A DNA stretch of 64,000 nucleotides from Alcanivorax sp. S71-1-4 (GCF_009846755.1 NZ_AQOR01000008.1:62001-126000), one strand, 5' to 3'; shown: positions 48,012-58,397, counted from the first letter of the stretch. Notes: generated by a model not told the origin, from the letters alone. A program made the numbers and translations.

Positions 48012-48039
48012 TTGACAGCCCGCTGCCCGGCTGTAGAAT
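48012..48039 (+). promoter_or_regulatory. Promoter of tRNA-Val
   Basis: TTGACA (48012-48017), 16-bp spacer, TAGAAT (48034-48039), followed 15 bp later by the tRNA. It is a near-consensus sigma-70 promoter; the -35 is perfect. Confidence 0.75.
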
Positions 48040-48053
48040 AGCGCCCTCGTAAC

Positions 48054-48130
48054 AGGCACGTAGCTCAGTTGGTTAGAGCACCACCTTGACATGGTGGGGG
48101 TCGGTGGTTCGAGTCCACTCGTGCCTACCA
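48054..48130 (+). tRNA. tRNA-Val (GAC)
   Basis: 77 nt with encoded CCA. Acceptor AGGCACG pairs with CGTGCCT, D-arm AGCTCAGTTGGTTAGAGC, anticodon loop TTGACAT (GAC) on the CCACC/GGTGG stem, T-arm GGTTCGAGTCC. It occupies the place upstream of infC where thrS lies in many gammaproteobacteria. Confidence 0.95.
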
Positions 48131-48234
48131 GTTTTCACAGTACGTCCTTCCGCAGTCCCTTCCCGCTGATTCCGACGCTGGCGTATCGCCATCGCAAAGC
48201 TCGTAAAAACAAGTGATTAGCGGTTGCCGGGGGC

Positions 48235-48263
48235 TTGTCTCGCGGCAGGGCGCTCTATACAAT
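48235..48263 (+). promoter_or_regulatory. Probable infC promoter
   Basis: TTGTCT (48235-48240), 17-bp spacer, TACAAT (48258-48263), about 100 bp before the infC start codon. It implies that translation cannot begin at the in-frame TTG at 48235. Confidence 0.55.
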
Positions 48264-48360
48264 TCGCGGTCAGCCGAAAATGGCTGAAGGGTCGGTGCCA
48301 CGAGCGTTGCAGGCTGCAGGGCTTGCGCCGACGAAGAAAGATGAACCGGAGGTAGCCACC

Positions 48361-48900
48361 ATTAAAAGTGCTGGCAAGGGCGGCGATAAACGCGCCCGCA
48401 TTAACGACCAGATCCAACTGGAGAACGTTCGCCTGATCGATGAAAACGGTGATCAGGTGGGTGTGGTGAGTCTGGAGGAGGCGCTGGCGGCAGCCCAGTC
48501 CAAAGATCTCGACCTGGTGGAAATTTCGCCCGATGCGGAGCCACCGGTCTGCCGAATCATGGATTACGGCAAACACCTGTTCGACCTGAAACAAAAGGCG
48601 AAAGAGGGGCGCAAGAAACAGCGCCAGACCCAGGTGAAGGAAATGAAATTCCGCCCCGGCACCGACCAAGGCGATTATCAGGTGAAACTTCGCAACCTGG
48701 TTCGCTTTCTCGAGGCAGGGGACAAGGCCAAGGTAACCGTCAGGTTCCGTGGCCGTGAGATGGCGCACCAGGAGTTGGGGCTGCAGTTGCTCCAGCGCGT
48801 GGAAGCGGATCTCGCCGAGTGGGGTAATGTCGAGCAGCGTCCGAATATGGAAGGCCGGCAGATGATCATGGTCATCGCGCCCCAGCGGAAAAACAAGTAA
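48361..48900 (+). CDS. infC: Translation initiation factor IF-3 (AUU start)
   Basis: 179 residues from a rare ATT codon at 48361 (E. coli IF-3 has 180 and also starts at AUU). GGAGG at 48348-48352 lies 8 nt before it. The conserved N-domain ([23 protein letters not shown]), [39 protein letters not shown] and [13 protein letters not shown] follow. IF-3 rejects poor start codons, so an AUU start gives autoregulation. Longer in-frame frames would begin inside the promoter and lack family similarity. Downstream lie rpmI and rplT. Confidence 0.9.
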   Translation: MKSAGKGGDKRARINDQIQLENVRLIDENGDQVGVVSLEEALAAAQSKDLDLVEISPDAEPPVCRIMDYGKHLFDLKQKAKEGRKKQRQTQVKEMKFRPGTDQGDYQVKLRNLVRFLEAGDKAKVTVRFRGREMAHQELGLQLLQRVEADLAEWGNVEQRPNMEGRQMIMVIAPQRKNK

Positions 48901-48952
48901 CCGAATTCCCGGTTGCTTGAGCCAACGTAACGCAGCTTAAGAGAACTGAACA

Positions 48953-49147
48953 ATGCCGAAGATCAAATCAAACCGCGGGGCAGCCAAGCGTTTCAAGAAA
49001 ACCGCCTCCGGTTTCAAGCGCAAGCAGGCTTTCAAAAACCACATCCTGACGAAGAAATCCGCCAAGCGGATTCGTCAGCTCCGGCCGAAGACCGAAGTGC
49101 ACGCTTCGGATATCGCGCTGGTGAAGCGCATGCTGCCGGGCGTCTGA
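48953..49147 (+). CDS. rpmI: Ribosomal protein L35
   Basis: 64 residues, [17 protein letters not shown]...[18 protein letters not shown], a complete bL35 of standard length. It is a small basic part of the large subunit. An AAGAGAACTG stretch precedes the ATG. It is in the infC-rpmI-rplT operon, 52 bp after infC; in E. coli L20 represses this operon through the rpmI leader. Confidence 0.97.
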   Translation: MPKIKSNRGAAKRFKKTASGFKRKQAFKNHILTKKSAKRIRQLRPKTEVHASDIALVKRMLPGV

Positions 49148-49197
49148 GCCCTGCATTCCTAACGCTGGATAACTGAAACGGTTTTTGGAGAACTGAA

Positions 49198-49557
49198 ATG
49201 GCTCGAGTAAAGCGTGGTGTGCAGGCCCGTCGCCGGCACAAGAAAATCCTCAAGCAGGCCAAGGGCTACTATGGCGCCCGCAGCCGTGTCTATCGTGTAG
49301 CGATCCAGGCGGTCATCAAGGCCGGCCAGTACGCCTACCGTGACCGCAAGGCGCGCAAGCGTCAGTTCCGTCGCCTGTGGATCGTGCGTATCAACGCCGG
49401 TGCCCGTGCAAACGGTCTGTCCTACAGCCGCCTGATCGACGGCCTGAAAAAAGCGGCCATCGACATCGACCGCAAAGTGCTGGCCGATCTGGCCGTGCGC
49501 GATGCCGTGGCGTTTGGCGCGCTGGCCGAAAAGGCCAAAGCGAGCCTCGCCGCCTGA
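49198..49557 (+). CDS. rplT: Ribosomal protein L20
   Basis: 119 residues (E. coli 118): [39 protein letters not shown] and [14 protein letters not shown]. It is needed early in 50S assembly and is the autogenous repressor of the operon in E. coli. GGAG 8 nt before the ATG. The operon continues to pheS after a pair of hairpins. Confidence 0.97.
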   Translation: MARVKRGVQARRRHKKILKQAKGYYGARSRVYRVAIQAVIKAGQYAYRDRKARKRQFRRLWIVRINAGARANGLSYSRLIDGLKKAAIDIDRKVLADLAVRDAVAFGALAEKAKASLAA

Positions 49558-49582
49558 CCGTCTGCGCATGAGTGCATGACAC

Positions 49583-49629
49583 GTCGCAGGGCCTGCCCTG
49601 CGACCCAAAACGGGCTCTTCCCCCGTTTT
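49583..49629 (+). terminator. Tandem hairpins between rplT and pheS
   Basis: Hairpin 1 (49583-49604): GTCGCAGGG, loop CCTG, CCCTGCGAC, perfect. Hairpin 2 (49607-49629): AAAACGGG, 7-nt loop, CCCGTTTT followed by more T, an intrinsic terminator. Together they could end the ribosomal transcript or act as an attenuator ahead of pheST, as in E. coli. Confidence 0.75.
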
Positions 49630-49715
49630 TTATTTGTGCAGCGCGGCCTTCACTCTGTCACCCGCCGCGTGCAGTATTGATGCCCAATTCAAGCCCGCTT
49701 GCGGGGAGCGCCTGA

Positions 49716-50753
<1,038 letters not shown>

Positions 50754-50856
50754 GACGATCAAGCGGCTTTTTTTAGCACGCCACCCCAGGGCGGTGGACA
50801 GATAAATGACAGCGCGGGCCATCCGTGCGCGCTGCGGAACAGGGATCGAGGTAGCA

Positions 50857-53235
50857 ATGCGTTTCAATGAATCCTGGCTGAGAGAATGGGCCAATCCGGC
50901 ACTGGACACCGAGGCGCTGATGCATCAGCTCACCATGGCCGGCCTGGAAGTCGACGGCGTTGAGACGGCGGCGGCGTCTTTTACCGGCGTCGTGGTGGCC
51001 GAGGTGCGCGAGACCGCGCCGCACCCGGACGCCGACAAGCTGACGCTGTGTCAGGTGTTCGATGGCAGCGATACGTTCCCGGTCGTCTGTGGCGCGCCGA
51101 ATGTACGCCCCGGCCTGCGTGTGCCGTTCGCCCGCGTGGGGGCGGTGTTGCCGGGCGATTTTCGCATCAAGTCCGCCAAGCTGCGTGGCCAGCCGTCCGA
51201 AGGCATGCTCTGCGGGGCCTCGGAACTGGGTCTGGAAGACTTGATCGACGGTCTGCTGGAGTTGCCGGACGACGCGCCGGTGGGCACCGATATCCGGGAA
51301 TACCTGAGCCTGGATGACAACATCATCGAAGTGGACCTGACGCCGAACCGCGCTGACTGCCTGAGCGTGCGTGGCATTGCGCGCGAAGTCAGTGTGCTGA
51401 ACCGTGTGCCCTTTAACGAGCCGGCGATTACGCCAGTGGCGTCGACGCTGGACGATACCTTTCCGGTCACCGTGTCCGCGCCCGGGTCGTGCCCCCGTTA
51501 CCTGGGCCGTGTCATCCGGGGCATCAACCCCGGTGCACACACACCGCTGTGGATGGTCGAGCGCCTGCGCCGGGCCGGCCTGCGTCCGATTGATCCGGTG
51601 GTGGACGTCACCAACTATGTGCTGCTGGAACTTGGCCAGCCGATGCATGCCTTCGACCTGGGCAAATTGAACGGTGCGATTGATGTGCGCCTGTCCAGCG
51701 AGGGTGAAAAGCTCGCACTGCTCGACGGCCAGGAGATCACCCTGCGTGACGGCAGCCTGCTGATCACCGATGCCTCTGGCCCCATTGCCATGGCCGGTGT
51801 CATGGGCGGTGCTGGCAGCAGCGTCACCGACGCCACCTGCGACCTGTTTCTGGAAGCGGCATTCTTTGCCCCGCTGGCGATTGCCGGCAAGGCGCGCAGC
51901 TATGGCCTGCACACGGACTCCTCACACCGCTTCGAGCGCGGCGTTGACCCGGCATTGCAAAGGCTGGCCATGGAGCGCGCCACCGCACTGATTCTGGACA
52001 TCGCCGGTGGCCAGGCTGGCCCGATCACGGAAGTGGCGTCTGAGGCGCACCTGCCCGAGCCGGCCGAGATCGCGCTGAGCGCCACGCGCGTGGAGGCCCT
52101 GCTGGGGATAGCGCTGCCGGTGAGTGATATCGCCGACATCCTTGAGCGCCTGGGCATGCATATAACTGAAGCCGGAGCGGGGCAATGGGCTGTGCGGGCA
52201 CCAAGCTGGCGCTTCGACATGGCCATTGAGCAGGATCTGGTGGAAGACCTGGCTCGCGTGTACGGCTACGACCGTTTGCCCAGCCGCTTGCCCGCCATCC
52301 AGGGCGGCGGCGCGGCACAGACCGAGATGCTGCTGTCGGCCCGCCACCTGTCCGACCTGATGTGTGCACGCGGTTATCTGGAAGCCATCACCTATACCTT
52401 CGTCGACCCGGCGATGCAGCAGGCGTTGGCACCTTCCTTGCCGCCGCTGGCCCTGGCCAACCCCATTTCCAGCGAACTGGCAGTAATGCGCACCACGCTC
52501 TGGGCGGGTCTGCTGACCACGGCCCAGCGCAATCTGAACCGCCAGGTGGCGCGCCTGCGCCTGTTCGAGCAGGGCCTGCGTTTCGTGCCGCAGGCCGAGG
52601 GTGAACTGCTGCAGGAGCCGATGCTGGCTGGCCTCGTTTACGGCAGCGCTCGCCCGCAGCATTTCGATGACAAGGCCCGCAAGGCCGATTTCTTCGATGT
52701 GAAAGCGGACGTGGAAGCCCTGCTGGCTGCCGGTGGCCGCACCGGCTTCCGCTTTGAAGCGGCCGACAACGACGTGCTGCACCCTGGCCAGAGCGCCCGC
52801 ATCAGCCTTGAAGGCGAGGAGGCCGGCTGGCTGGGGCGCCTGCACCCGGCGCTTGCCGCGAAGCTTGATCTGCCCAAGGATATTTATCTGTTTGAGCTGC
52901 GAAAAGCAGTCATTGAGCAGGCAAAAGTGCCAAAATTCGCCGAATTGTCCGATCAACCAGCGGTCCGCCGTGATCTGGCCTTTGTGGTGCCGGAAGACGT
53001 CCCTGCCGGAGCATTGCTTGATGTGGTCCGCCAGGCCTGCGACGCGCGCCTGCGCGAGGTCCGGCTTTTCGACGTATATCAAGGGGATGGAATTGAAAAA
53101 GGGCGCAAGAGCCTGGCCCTGGGCTTGACCTTCCAGGAGCGTTCGCGCACCCTTAGGGAGGCTGAAATCAACGACCTTATCGCAGGGGTAGTATCTCAGC
53201 TAAAACAAGAATTTAACGCCTCTTTGAGAGAATGA
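50857..53235 (+). CDS. pheT: Phenylalanyl-tRNA synthetase beta chain
   Basis: 792 residues (E. coli 795). Domains in order: B1 N-terminal (MRFNESWLREWANPALDTE), tRNA-binding OB fold (39-150, VVVAEVRETAPHPDADKLTLC), B3/B4 with the editing site (about 200-400), B5 and the catalytic-like core, and the C-terminal anticodon-binding FDX-ACB domain (AELSDQPAVRRDLAFVVPEDV...). GAGG 7 nt before ATG 50857; a longer frame from 50806 has no such site. It is followed by ihfA 15 bp later, a gammaproteobacterial arrangement. Confidence 0.96.
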   Translation: MRFNESWLREWANPALDTEALMHQLTMAGLEVDGVETAAASFTGVVVAEVRETAPHPDADKLTLCQVFDGSDTFPVVCGAPNVRPGLRVPFARVGAVLPGDFRIKSAKLRGQPSEGMLCGASELGLEDLIDGLLELPDDAPVGTDIREYLSLDDNIIEVDLTPNRADCLSVRGIAREVSVLNRVPFNEPAITPVASTLDDTFPVTVSAPGSCPRYLGRVIRGINPGAHTPLWMVERLRRAGLRPIDPVVDVTNYVLLELGQPMHAFDLGKLNGAIDVRLSSEGEKLALLDGQEITLRDGSLLITDASGPIAMAGVMGGAGSSVTDATCDLFLEAAFFAPLAIAGKARSYGLHTDSSHRFERGVDPALQRLAMERATALILDIAGGQAGPITEVASEAHLPEPAEIALSATRVEALLGIALPVSDIADILERLGMHITEAGAGQWAVRAPSWRFDMAIEQDLVEDLARVYGYDRLPSRLPAIQGGGAAQTEMLLSARHLSDLMCARGYLEAITYTFVDPAMQQALAPSLPPLALANPISSELAVMRTTLWAGLLTTAQRNLNRQVARLRLFEQGLRFVPQAEGELLQEPMLAGLVYGSARPQHFDDKARKADFFDVKADVEALLAAGGRTGFRFEAADNDVLHPGQSARISLEGEEAGWLGRLHPALAAKLDLPKDIYLFELRKAVIEQAKVPKFAELSDQPAVRRDLAFVVPEDVPAGALLDVVRQACDARLREVRLFDVYQGDGIEKGRKSLALGLTFQERSRTLREAEINDLIAGVVSQLKQEFNASLRE

Positions 53236-53250
53236 TTCGAGGGATTGTCG

Positions 53251-53553
53251 ATGGCGGCGCTGACCAAGGCGGATATGGCTGAAAGGCTGTTCGAAGAGCT
53301 GGGCCTGAACAAGCGGGAAGCCAAGGAAATGGTGGAGATGTTTTTCGAGGAAATCCGCCGTGCCCTGGAAAACAATATCCAGGTGAAGCTCTCCGGTTTC
53401 GGCAATTTCGACCTGCGCGACAAGAGCGAACGGCCGGGCCGCAATCCCAAGACAGGCGAGGAAATCCCCATCACCGCGCGCCGCGTGGTGACCTTCCGTC
53501 CGGGGCAGAAACTAAAACAACGAGTTGAAGCTTATGCTGGAACCAAGCAATAA
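53251..53553 (+). CDS. ihfA: Integration host factor alpha
   Basis: 100 residues (E. coli 99). [35 protein letters not shown] and [20 protein letters not shown], the beta-arm with the DNA-intercalating Pro. It forms IHF with IhfB and bends DNA strongly at specific sites. The ATG at 53251 follows GAGGG; the upstream TTG at 53245 is in frame but less likely. The 3' end overlaps the MerR-family gene by 20 nt. Confidence 0.96.
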   Translation: MAALTKADMAERLFEELGLNKREAKEMVEMFFEEIRRALENNIQVKLSGFGNFDLRDKSERPGRNPKTGEEIPITARRVVTFRPGQKLKQRVEAYAGTKQ

Positions 53554-53890
53554 CGACCAGCTCCCTGCGATTCCCGGCAAGCGCTACTTCACCATCGGTG
53601 AGGTCAGCGACCTGTGTGATGTGAAACCGCATGTGCTGCGTTACTGGGAACAGGAATTCCCGCAACTCAAGCCTGTGAAGCGCCGTGGTAACCGTCGTTA
53701 CTACCAGCGTCAGGACGTGCTGATGATCCGCCAGATCCGCAGCCTGCTGTACGATCAGGGCTACACCATCGGTGGCGCCCGTCAGCAGCTCACAGAAGGT
53801 GCCAACGGCGAACAGGCAACGCATTATCACCAGCTGATCCGGCAGATGATCGTCGAGCTGGAAGATGTGCTCGACGTCCTGCGGGCCTGA
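53534..53890 (+). CDS. MerR-family regulator
   Basis: 118 residues. The winged-helix DNA-binding part is [35 protein letters not shown], followed by [30 protein letters not shown] and a short coiled-coil tail. It has no metal-binding cysteines. This gene regularly follows ihfA in gammaproteobacteria, and its function there is unknown. Overlap with ihfA suggests translation coupling. An inverted repeat at 53920-53945 after it may be its terminator or a tRNA promoter element. Confidence 0.85.
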   Translation: MLEPSNNDQLPAIPGKRYFTIGEVSDLCDVKPHVLRYWEQEFPQLKPVKRRGNRRYYQRQDVLMIRQIRSLLYDQGYTIGGARQQLTEGANGEQATHYHQLIRQMIVELEDVLDVLRA

Positions 53891-53919
53891 ATCCATCATC
53901 TCGTTATTGTTTTCATACC

Positions 53920-53945
53920 GGCGGGAATCCGTTATGATTCCCGCC
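53920..53945. promoter_or_regulatory. Inverted repeat overlapping tRNA-Pro promoter
   Basis: GGCGGGAATC, loop CGTTAT, GATTCCCGCC: perfect 10-bp arms. TATGAT (53933-53938) sits across the loop and right arm as a likely -10 for tRNA-Pro, with TTTTCA (53910-53915) 17 bp upstream as -35. Confidence 0.5.
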
Positions 53946-53971
53946 GCTTCGAGCATGGCTCGGGGCAGATT

Positions 53972-54050
<79 letters not shown>

Positions 54051-54069
54051 ATTTGAAATCCAGAACATG

Positions 54070-54099
54070 AAGGCCGGTCAGCGATGACCGGCCTTTTTT
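54070..54099 (+). terminator. Intrinsic terminator after tRNA-Pro
   Basis: AAGGCCGGTCA, loop GCGA, TGACCGGCCTT and a T-run: an 11-bp perfect stem, 20 bp after the tRNA. Confidence 0.9.
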
Positions 54100-54215
54100 G
54101 TTTTTCCGCCGCAGGTCTGGCCTGTGGTTAGGGGTGTGGGCCGCATTGAGTTAAAATGCCCATCCTGTTGCACTGCGATGGCTGCGTGCTCCGACCCGCC
54201 AATTCCGGACAGTTC

Positions 54216-54938
54216 ATGAAAGACGATCTCTACGCTCAGGCTCGCGATGAAGTTGCCCGTTTCTGCTTTGACGAGCAGGTCGCGCGTGTCTTCCCTGACA
54301 TGATCCGCCGCTCGGTGCCGGGGTACGGCACCATGATCGACATGATCGGTGTGTTTGCCGCGCGCTACGCCCGGCCCGGCACCCGGTTGTATGACCTGGG
54401 CAGTTCTCTGGGCGCGGCGACACTGGCCATGGCAAAGCTGGTGCCGCACCGGGACTGCGAGATCATCGCGGTGGACAATTCGCCGGCCATGGTGAAACAG
54501 GCCGCCGCGATTCTCGCGTCGGAGGTGCCTCTCGTACCGGTCACGCAACGCTGCGAGGATGTGCGTAGCACGGTGCTGGAAAACGCGTCTGTTGTGGTGC
54601 TCAATTTCACTTTGCAGTTTGTGCCGCTGGAAGATCGTGACGCGCTCATTCAGCGCATTGCCGACGCACTCAGCCCCGGCGACATCCTGGTCCTGTCGGA
54701 AAAGATCCGCTTCCCCGATGATGAGGAAGATGCCCTGCAACAGGCCCTGCATCACGCTTTCAAGCGCAACAATGGCTACAGCGATCTGGAAATCAGCCAG
54801 AAACGCACCGCCATCGAGAATGTACTGATCCCGGAAACCCTGGCCGCCCACGAAACCCGCCTGCACCAGGCAGGCTTCAGCCGCGTGCATGTGTGGTTCC
54901 GCTGTTTCAATTTCCTGTCGCTGGTGGCGATCCGTTGA
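54216..54938 (+). CDS. cmoA: Carboxy-S-adenosyl-L-methionine synthase
   Basis: 240 residues. It converts SAM and prephenate to carboxy-[24 protein letters not shown] is the family signature, with the SAM-binding motif [14 protein letters not shown] and [11 protein letters not shown]. The ATG at 54216 gives MKDDLYAQ..., the usual N-terminus; an upstream ATG at 54156 adds atypical residues. Its stop overlaps the start of cmoB by one base (TGATG), so the pair is coupled. The product modifies wobble U34 of several tRNAs. Confidence 0.94.
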   Translation: MKDDLYAQARDEVARFCFDEQVARVFPDMIRRSVPGYGTMIDMIGVFAARYARPGTRLYDLGSSLGAATLAMAKLVPHRDCEIIAVDNSPAMVKQAAAILASEVPLVPVTQRCEDVRSTVLENASVVVLNFTLQFVPLEDRDALIQRIADALSPGDILVLSEKIRFPDDEEDALQQALHHAFKRNNGYSDLEISQKRTAIENVLIPETLAAHETRLHQAGFSRVHVWFRCFNFLSLVAIR

Positions 54939-55912
54939 TGCGCGACTATGCCGATGCGCTTCAGGCGGTGCTGCTGGCGCAGGGCCTCATGCCCTGGGAC
55001 ATTGAAAGCGGTGCGCTGGCCCGCGAGCGGCTGGTCGAGGCACCGCATGGCGATCTGCCCGGCTGGCTGGCCGCGCTGGCGCGGCTGCCGGCAGGGCCGG
55101 CGCCAGTGGTGCTGGATACCGATACCGTGCGGATCGGTGCGGGCGTGACGCTCTCCGCCGAGGGACGGGATAAACTGGAGGCCGGGCTGGCCGGCCTGAT
55201 GCCCTGGCGCAAGGGGCCGTTTGAGTTCTTCGGTCTGCCTGTCGATACCGAGTGGCGCTCTGACTGGAAATGGCAGCGGGTGCAGCCGCATCTCGCACCG
55301 CTGGCAGGGCGCCGGGTGCTGGATGTGGGCTGTGGCTCCGGCTATCACTGCTGGCGCATGCTCGGTGAAGGCGCCGGCTTTGTGCTGGGTATCGACCCGA
55401 CGCTGTTGTTTCTGATGCAGTTCCTGGCGGTGCGGCGGTACTTGCCCGAGGCGCCTGTGTGGCTGGCGCCGGTACGGCTGGAAGAGCTCTCGCCGGGTGT
55501 GGAGGCGTTTGATACCGTCTTTTCCATGGGCGTGCTTTACCACCGCCGTTCGCCGCTGGATCATTTGCTGGAACTCAAGGCGGCGCTGCGTCCCGGCGGC
55601 GAGCTGGTGCTGGAAACGCTGGTGGTGGAAGGTGACGCCCAGCGCCTGCTGATGCCGGCGGATCGTTACGCCGCCATGCGCAATGTGTATTTCCTGCCCA
55701 GTGCCGCCATGCTGGTGCTGTGGTTGACCCGCTGCGGTTTCCGTAACGCGCGGGTGGTCGATGAAGGCGTGACGACGCTGGATGAACAGCGCGCCACGCC
55801 CTGGATGCGTTTTCAGTCCCTGGCGGACTTTCTTGATCCGCAGGATGTGACCCTGACCCGCGAAGGGTATCCGGCGCCCCGCCGTGCCGTTGTGATCGCG
55901 GAAAAGCCCTGA
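54938..55912 (+). CDS. cmoB: tRNA U34 carboxymethyltransferase
   Basis: 324 residues (E. coli 323). It uses carboxy-SAM from CmoA to make 5-oxyacetyluridine at tRNA position 34. N-terminal domain to about 110 with [22 protein letters not shown], then a Rossmann methyltransferase core ([20 protein letters not shown]) and the family motif [16 protein letters not shown]. The ATG at 54938 overlaps the cmoA stop. It is followed by an alcohol dehydrogenase-like gene 15 nt later. Confidence 0.95.
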   Translation: MRDYADALQAVLLAQGLMPWDIESGALARERLVEAPHGDLPGWLAALARLPAGPAPVVLDTDTVRIGAGVTLSAEGRDKLEAGLAGLMPWRKGPFEFFGLPVDTEWRSDWKWQRVQPHLAPLAGRRVLDVGCGSGYHCWRMLGEGAGFVLGIDPTLLFLMQFLAVRRYLPEAPVWLAPVRLEELSPGVEAFDTVFSMGVLYHRRSPLDHLLELKAALRPGGELVLETLVVEGDAQRLLMPADRYAAMRNVYFLPSAAMLVLWLTRCGFRNARVVDEGVTTLDEQRATPWMRFQSLADFLDPQDVTLTREGYPAPRRAVVIAEKP

Positions 55913-55927
55913 CCCCGGAGGAGAGCC

Positions 55928-56938
55928 ATGAAAGCCGTTGGATACCGGAAATCATTGCCGATCGATGCGCCGGAAGCATTGCAGGACATTACGCTGGATG
56001 TCCCGCAGCCTGGTGCGCGGGACCTGCTGGTGAAAGTCAGCGCCGTTGCCGTGAACCCGGTGGACACCAAGATCCGTCTCAACACCGAGCCGGAAAATGG
56101 CGCCTACAAGGTATTGGGCTGGGATGCTGCGGGTATCGTTGAGGCAACGGGCAGCGAGGTGAGCCTGTTTCGCCCCGGCGACAAAGTCTGGTATGCCGGT
56201 GACGTGACCCGGCCGGGCACCAACGCTGAATACCAGTGTGTGGACGAACGTATTGTCGGTCGCGTGCCCGAGAATCTGAGCATGGCCGAGGCTGCGGCCA
56301 TGCCCTTGACCACCGTTACGGCATGGGAGCTGCTGTTTGACCGGCTCGGTGTGCAGCAGGGCAAGGGCCACGGCAAGACGTTGCTGGTGGTGGGTGCCAG
56401 TGGTGGCGTCGGTTCGGTGCTGGTGCAACTGGCCCGGCAGCTCACCGAACTGACGGTGATTGGTACCGCATCGCGTGACGCTACCCGTGACTGGGTGCTC
56501 AGCCTCGGCGCACACAAGGTGATTGACCACAGCAAGCCGCTGACCGATGGCCTGTCCCAGATCGGTGTCAGTGAGGTGGACTATGTGGCCAGCCTGACGC
56601 ACACCGATGAGCATATCGACCAGATTGTCGAAGCACTGCGACCGCAGGGGAAGCTGGCGCTGATCGATGATCCGCTGCAACTGGATGTGCGCAAGCTCAA
56701 GCGCAAGAGCCTGTCGCTGCATTGGGAATTCATGTACACCCGCTCGCTGTTCCAGACAGACGACCAGATTGAGCAGCACCGTATCCTGATGAAAGTGGCG
56801 GATCTGGTGGAGCAGGGCGTGCTGCGCACGACGGTGGCGGACCATTACGGCGTCATCAATGCCGACAACCTGCGCCGGGCGCACGCGGTGATGGAAGCTC
56901 ATCAGGCGCGCGGCAAGATCGTGCTGGAAGGTTTTTGA
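55928..56938 (+). CDS. Zinc-type alcohol dehydrogenase-like protein
   Basis: 336 residues of the medium-chain dehydrogenase superfamily, close to the quinone-oxidoreductase-like adh_fam_1 group. GWDAAGIVEATGSEV and GASGGVGSVLVQLARQL (NADPH-binding AxxGxxG type) are present; the zinc-ligand cysteine set of true alcohol dehydrogenases is not evident. The substrate is unknown. CCCGGAGGAGAG before the ATG is a strong ribosome site. It may be co-transcribed with cmoB. Its closest family relatives are often stress-linked oxidoreductases, which is only a family-level statement. Confidence 0.85.
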   Translation: MKAVGYRKSLPIDAPEALQDITLDVPQPGARDLLVKVSAVAVNPVDTKIRLNTEPENGAYKVLGWDAAGIVEATGSEVSLFRPGDKVWYAGDVTRPGTNAEYQCVDERIVGRVPENLSMAEAAAMPLTTVTAWELLFDRLGVQQGKGHGKTLLVVGASGGVGSVLVQLARQLTELTVIGTASRDATRDWVLSLGAHKVIDHSKPLTDGLSQIGVSEVDYVASLTHTDEHIDQIVEALRPQGKLALIDDPLQLDVRKLKRKSLSLHWEFMYTRSLFQTDDQIEQHRILMKVADLVEQGVLRTTVADHYGVINADNLRRAHAVMEAHQARGKIVLEGF

Positions 56939-57059
56939 CGCTTTTCGGAATTGCTGCCTGAACGGCTGACCGGCAGGGCGTGTTTCGCACTTATTCTGCT
57001 CACCCCGCGACCCCGGGGTGCGTTCCCGTCATTCGGGCTTCACGCGAGGCCCGCCTTCG

Positions 57060-57722
57060 TTATGCCCGTGTCGATGCCAATAGCAGTTCGTCCACCAGAC
57101 TCAGGCGCTGTTGTTCGCTCAGCCGGCGCATCATGGCGCGCAGTTGCCGCGTGTCCGGTGCGCCGTCCGGGTGGCCTGCCGGCATCGGCGTATCGCGCAC
57201 CGCGTCGGGCTGGCCGAGCGCCTGCTGCATGGCGGCGCTGATGTTGACCGGCTCGGCACCGTGGCACGCCGTATGCAGTGCGCGCATGATCAGCTTGCGG
57301 CTGTCCTGGCGCAGGTCTGCCTCACGCTGCGGGGCCACACTGTGCAGACCAAGACGCACCGTGAAGCGCAACGTATCGCCGTTATAGCGGAAACTGTGCT
57401 GGCCCAACTGCTGGACCAGCCGCTGGGCGAGGTGCCGCGCGCCGCGCGCGGACGTGTCCGGGAGCGCGAACACCATGCGCCCGTCACCCCAGGCGCATTG
57501 CCAGTCTTCTGCGCGTTTCAGCCGATCAATTTCCTGTGTCAGACGTTGCTGCATGCGACGGGTCAGGGCATGGCCATGGATGTTGGCGAGCACCGGAAAA
57601 TTGGTCAGTTCAACGGCGAGCAAATGCAGCGGCAGTCCGCGCCGCAGGCAAAAGGCAACCTGCCGGGTCAGTGCCTGATCGAACATGCGCAGGCGAGTGC
57701 CCGACGGAATGGGTGTGCTCAT
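57060..57722 (-). CDS. GGDEF-like protein with degenerate active site
   Basis: 220 residues on the minus strand. Residues 10-150 follow the GGDEF fold: RQVAFCLRRGLPLHLLAVEL at the start, LTQEIDRLKRAEDWQCAWGD before the active-site turn, then ARHLAQRLVQQLG and the second beta strand. The signature GGDEF reads GDGRM (79-83), and the metal-binding Asp of the first strand is Glu (VELTNF). Diguanylate cyclase activity is therefore unlikely; a GTP- or protein-binding role is possible. No RxxD inhibitory site was found in the expected place. The tail (150-220) is Pro-rich then helical. No signal peptide or membrane helix is seen. Confidence 0.65.
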   Translation of the reverse strand: MSTPIPSGTRLRMFDQALTRQVAFCLRRGLPLHLLAVELTNFPVLANIHGHALTRRMQQRLTQEIDRLKRAEDWQCAWGDGRMVFALPDTSARGARHLAQRLVQQLGQHSFRYNGDTLRFTVRLGLHSVAPQREADLRQDSRKLIMRALHTACHGAEPVNISAAMQQALGQPDAVRDTPMPAGHPDGAPDTRQLRAMMRRLSEQQRLSLVDELLLASTRA

Positions 57723-58061
57723 TCTGAGGCCTTTTCATCAGACCGTGAGTGATGATTTCTTCGCCCGATGAGTGGGCAGCCTCAGAGGATAATCAGCGCT
57801 GGCGCCGTCAACCATAGGCGGTTTCAGCTCTTAACAAAGCAACAGCATGCGGTAACGATTCGTGTGCCGGCGCCAGCGGTATTGGCACCACAAACCGATA
57901 TACGGTTGCCCATCAGCCATTGGCGGCTGGCAGGGTTGTGCGCATAATGCGCCGCCATATCCGGCAGGTGTTTTTTGCACGGTCAGTGATGCTTGTCCTG
58001 CGGGGCCGGTGCCCTGTATCAATGATGGTGTGGCACATGGTGAGCCCTGGGAGATGACGTG
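57723..58061. other. Divergent spacer, GGDEF-like gene / small membrane protein gene
   Basis: 339 bp between divergent genes. GTTGTGCGCATAATGCGCC at about 57938-57956 is a palindrome with a CATAAT inside, a possible -10 or operator. No gene is supported. Confidence 0.35.
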
Positions 58062-58385
58062 ATGAACTGGCTGATGGTGGCGGTGACCGCAGTAATGTCG
58101 TCCATGTGTACGCTGCTGGCGGTGGCACTCTGGATGAATCTGCATGTGCGGCCCAGGGTGGCGCAGGATCTGGAAACGCTGTTGCGTGAACAGGCGGAGC
58201 AGGCGGCCGACCTGATGGCGGCCAAGGTTGAAGAAGCGGTGCGGCGCGGGATTGTGGACGGCGTTACCTCGCTGCCGACCCGTGAAGTGCTGCAGGGCAC
58301 CACGCGCAATATCGCCCGCACCAGTGTCGAGATTGTCGAAGACCGCCTCGGACAACTGTTCGGCCGCCGACGGCCGAAGGAGTGA
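58062..58385 (+). CDS. Small single-pass membrane protein
   Basis: 107 residues. An N-terminal helix (about 3-25, WLMVAVTAVMSSMCTLLAVALW) is followed by a long amphipathic helix with VRPRVAQDLETLLREQAEQAA and a basic C-terminus (GRRRPKE). No family is recognised. The layout is close to that of the 98-residue protein at 60660 (helix, then a -RPR/-APR turn, acid/Gln-rich helix). GGGAG lies before the ATG at 58062. The neighbouring gene on the other strand starts at 59144. Confidence 0.65.
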   Translation: MNWLMVAVTAVMSSMCTLLAVALWMNLHVRPRVAQDLETLLREQAEQAADLMAAKVEEAVRRGIVDGVTSLPTREVLQGTTRNIARTSVEIVEDRLGQLFGRRRPKE

Positions 58386-58397
58386 GACAGGCCCTGG

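Noticed and set aside
48235..48360. A 5' extension of infC from a TTG codon
   Set aside because: The TTG is part of a likely -35 hexamer and the added residues do not resemble IF-3.
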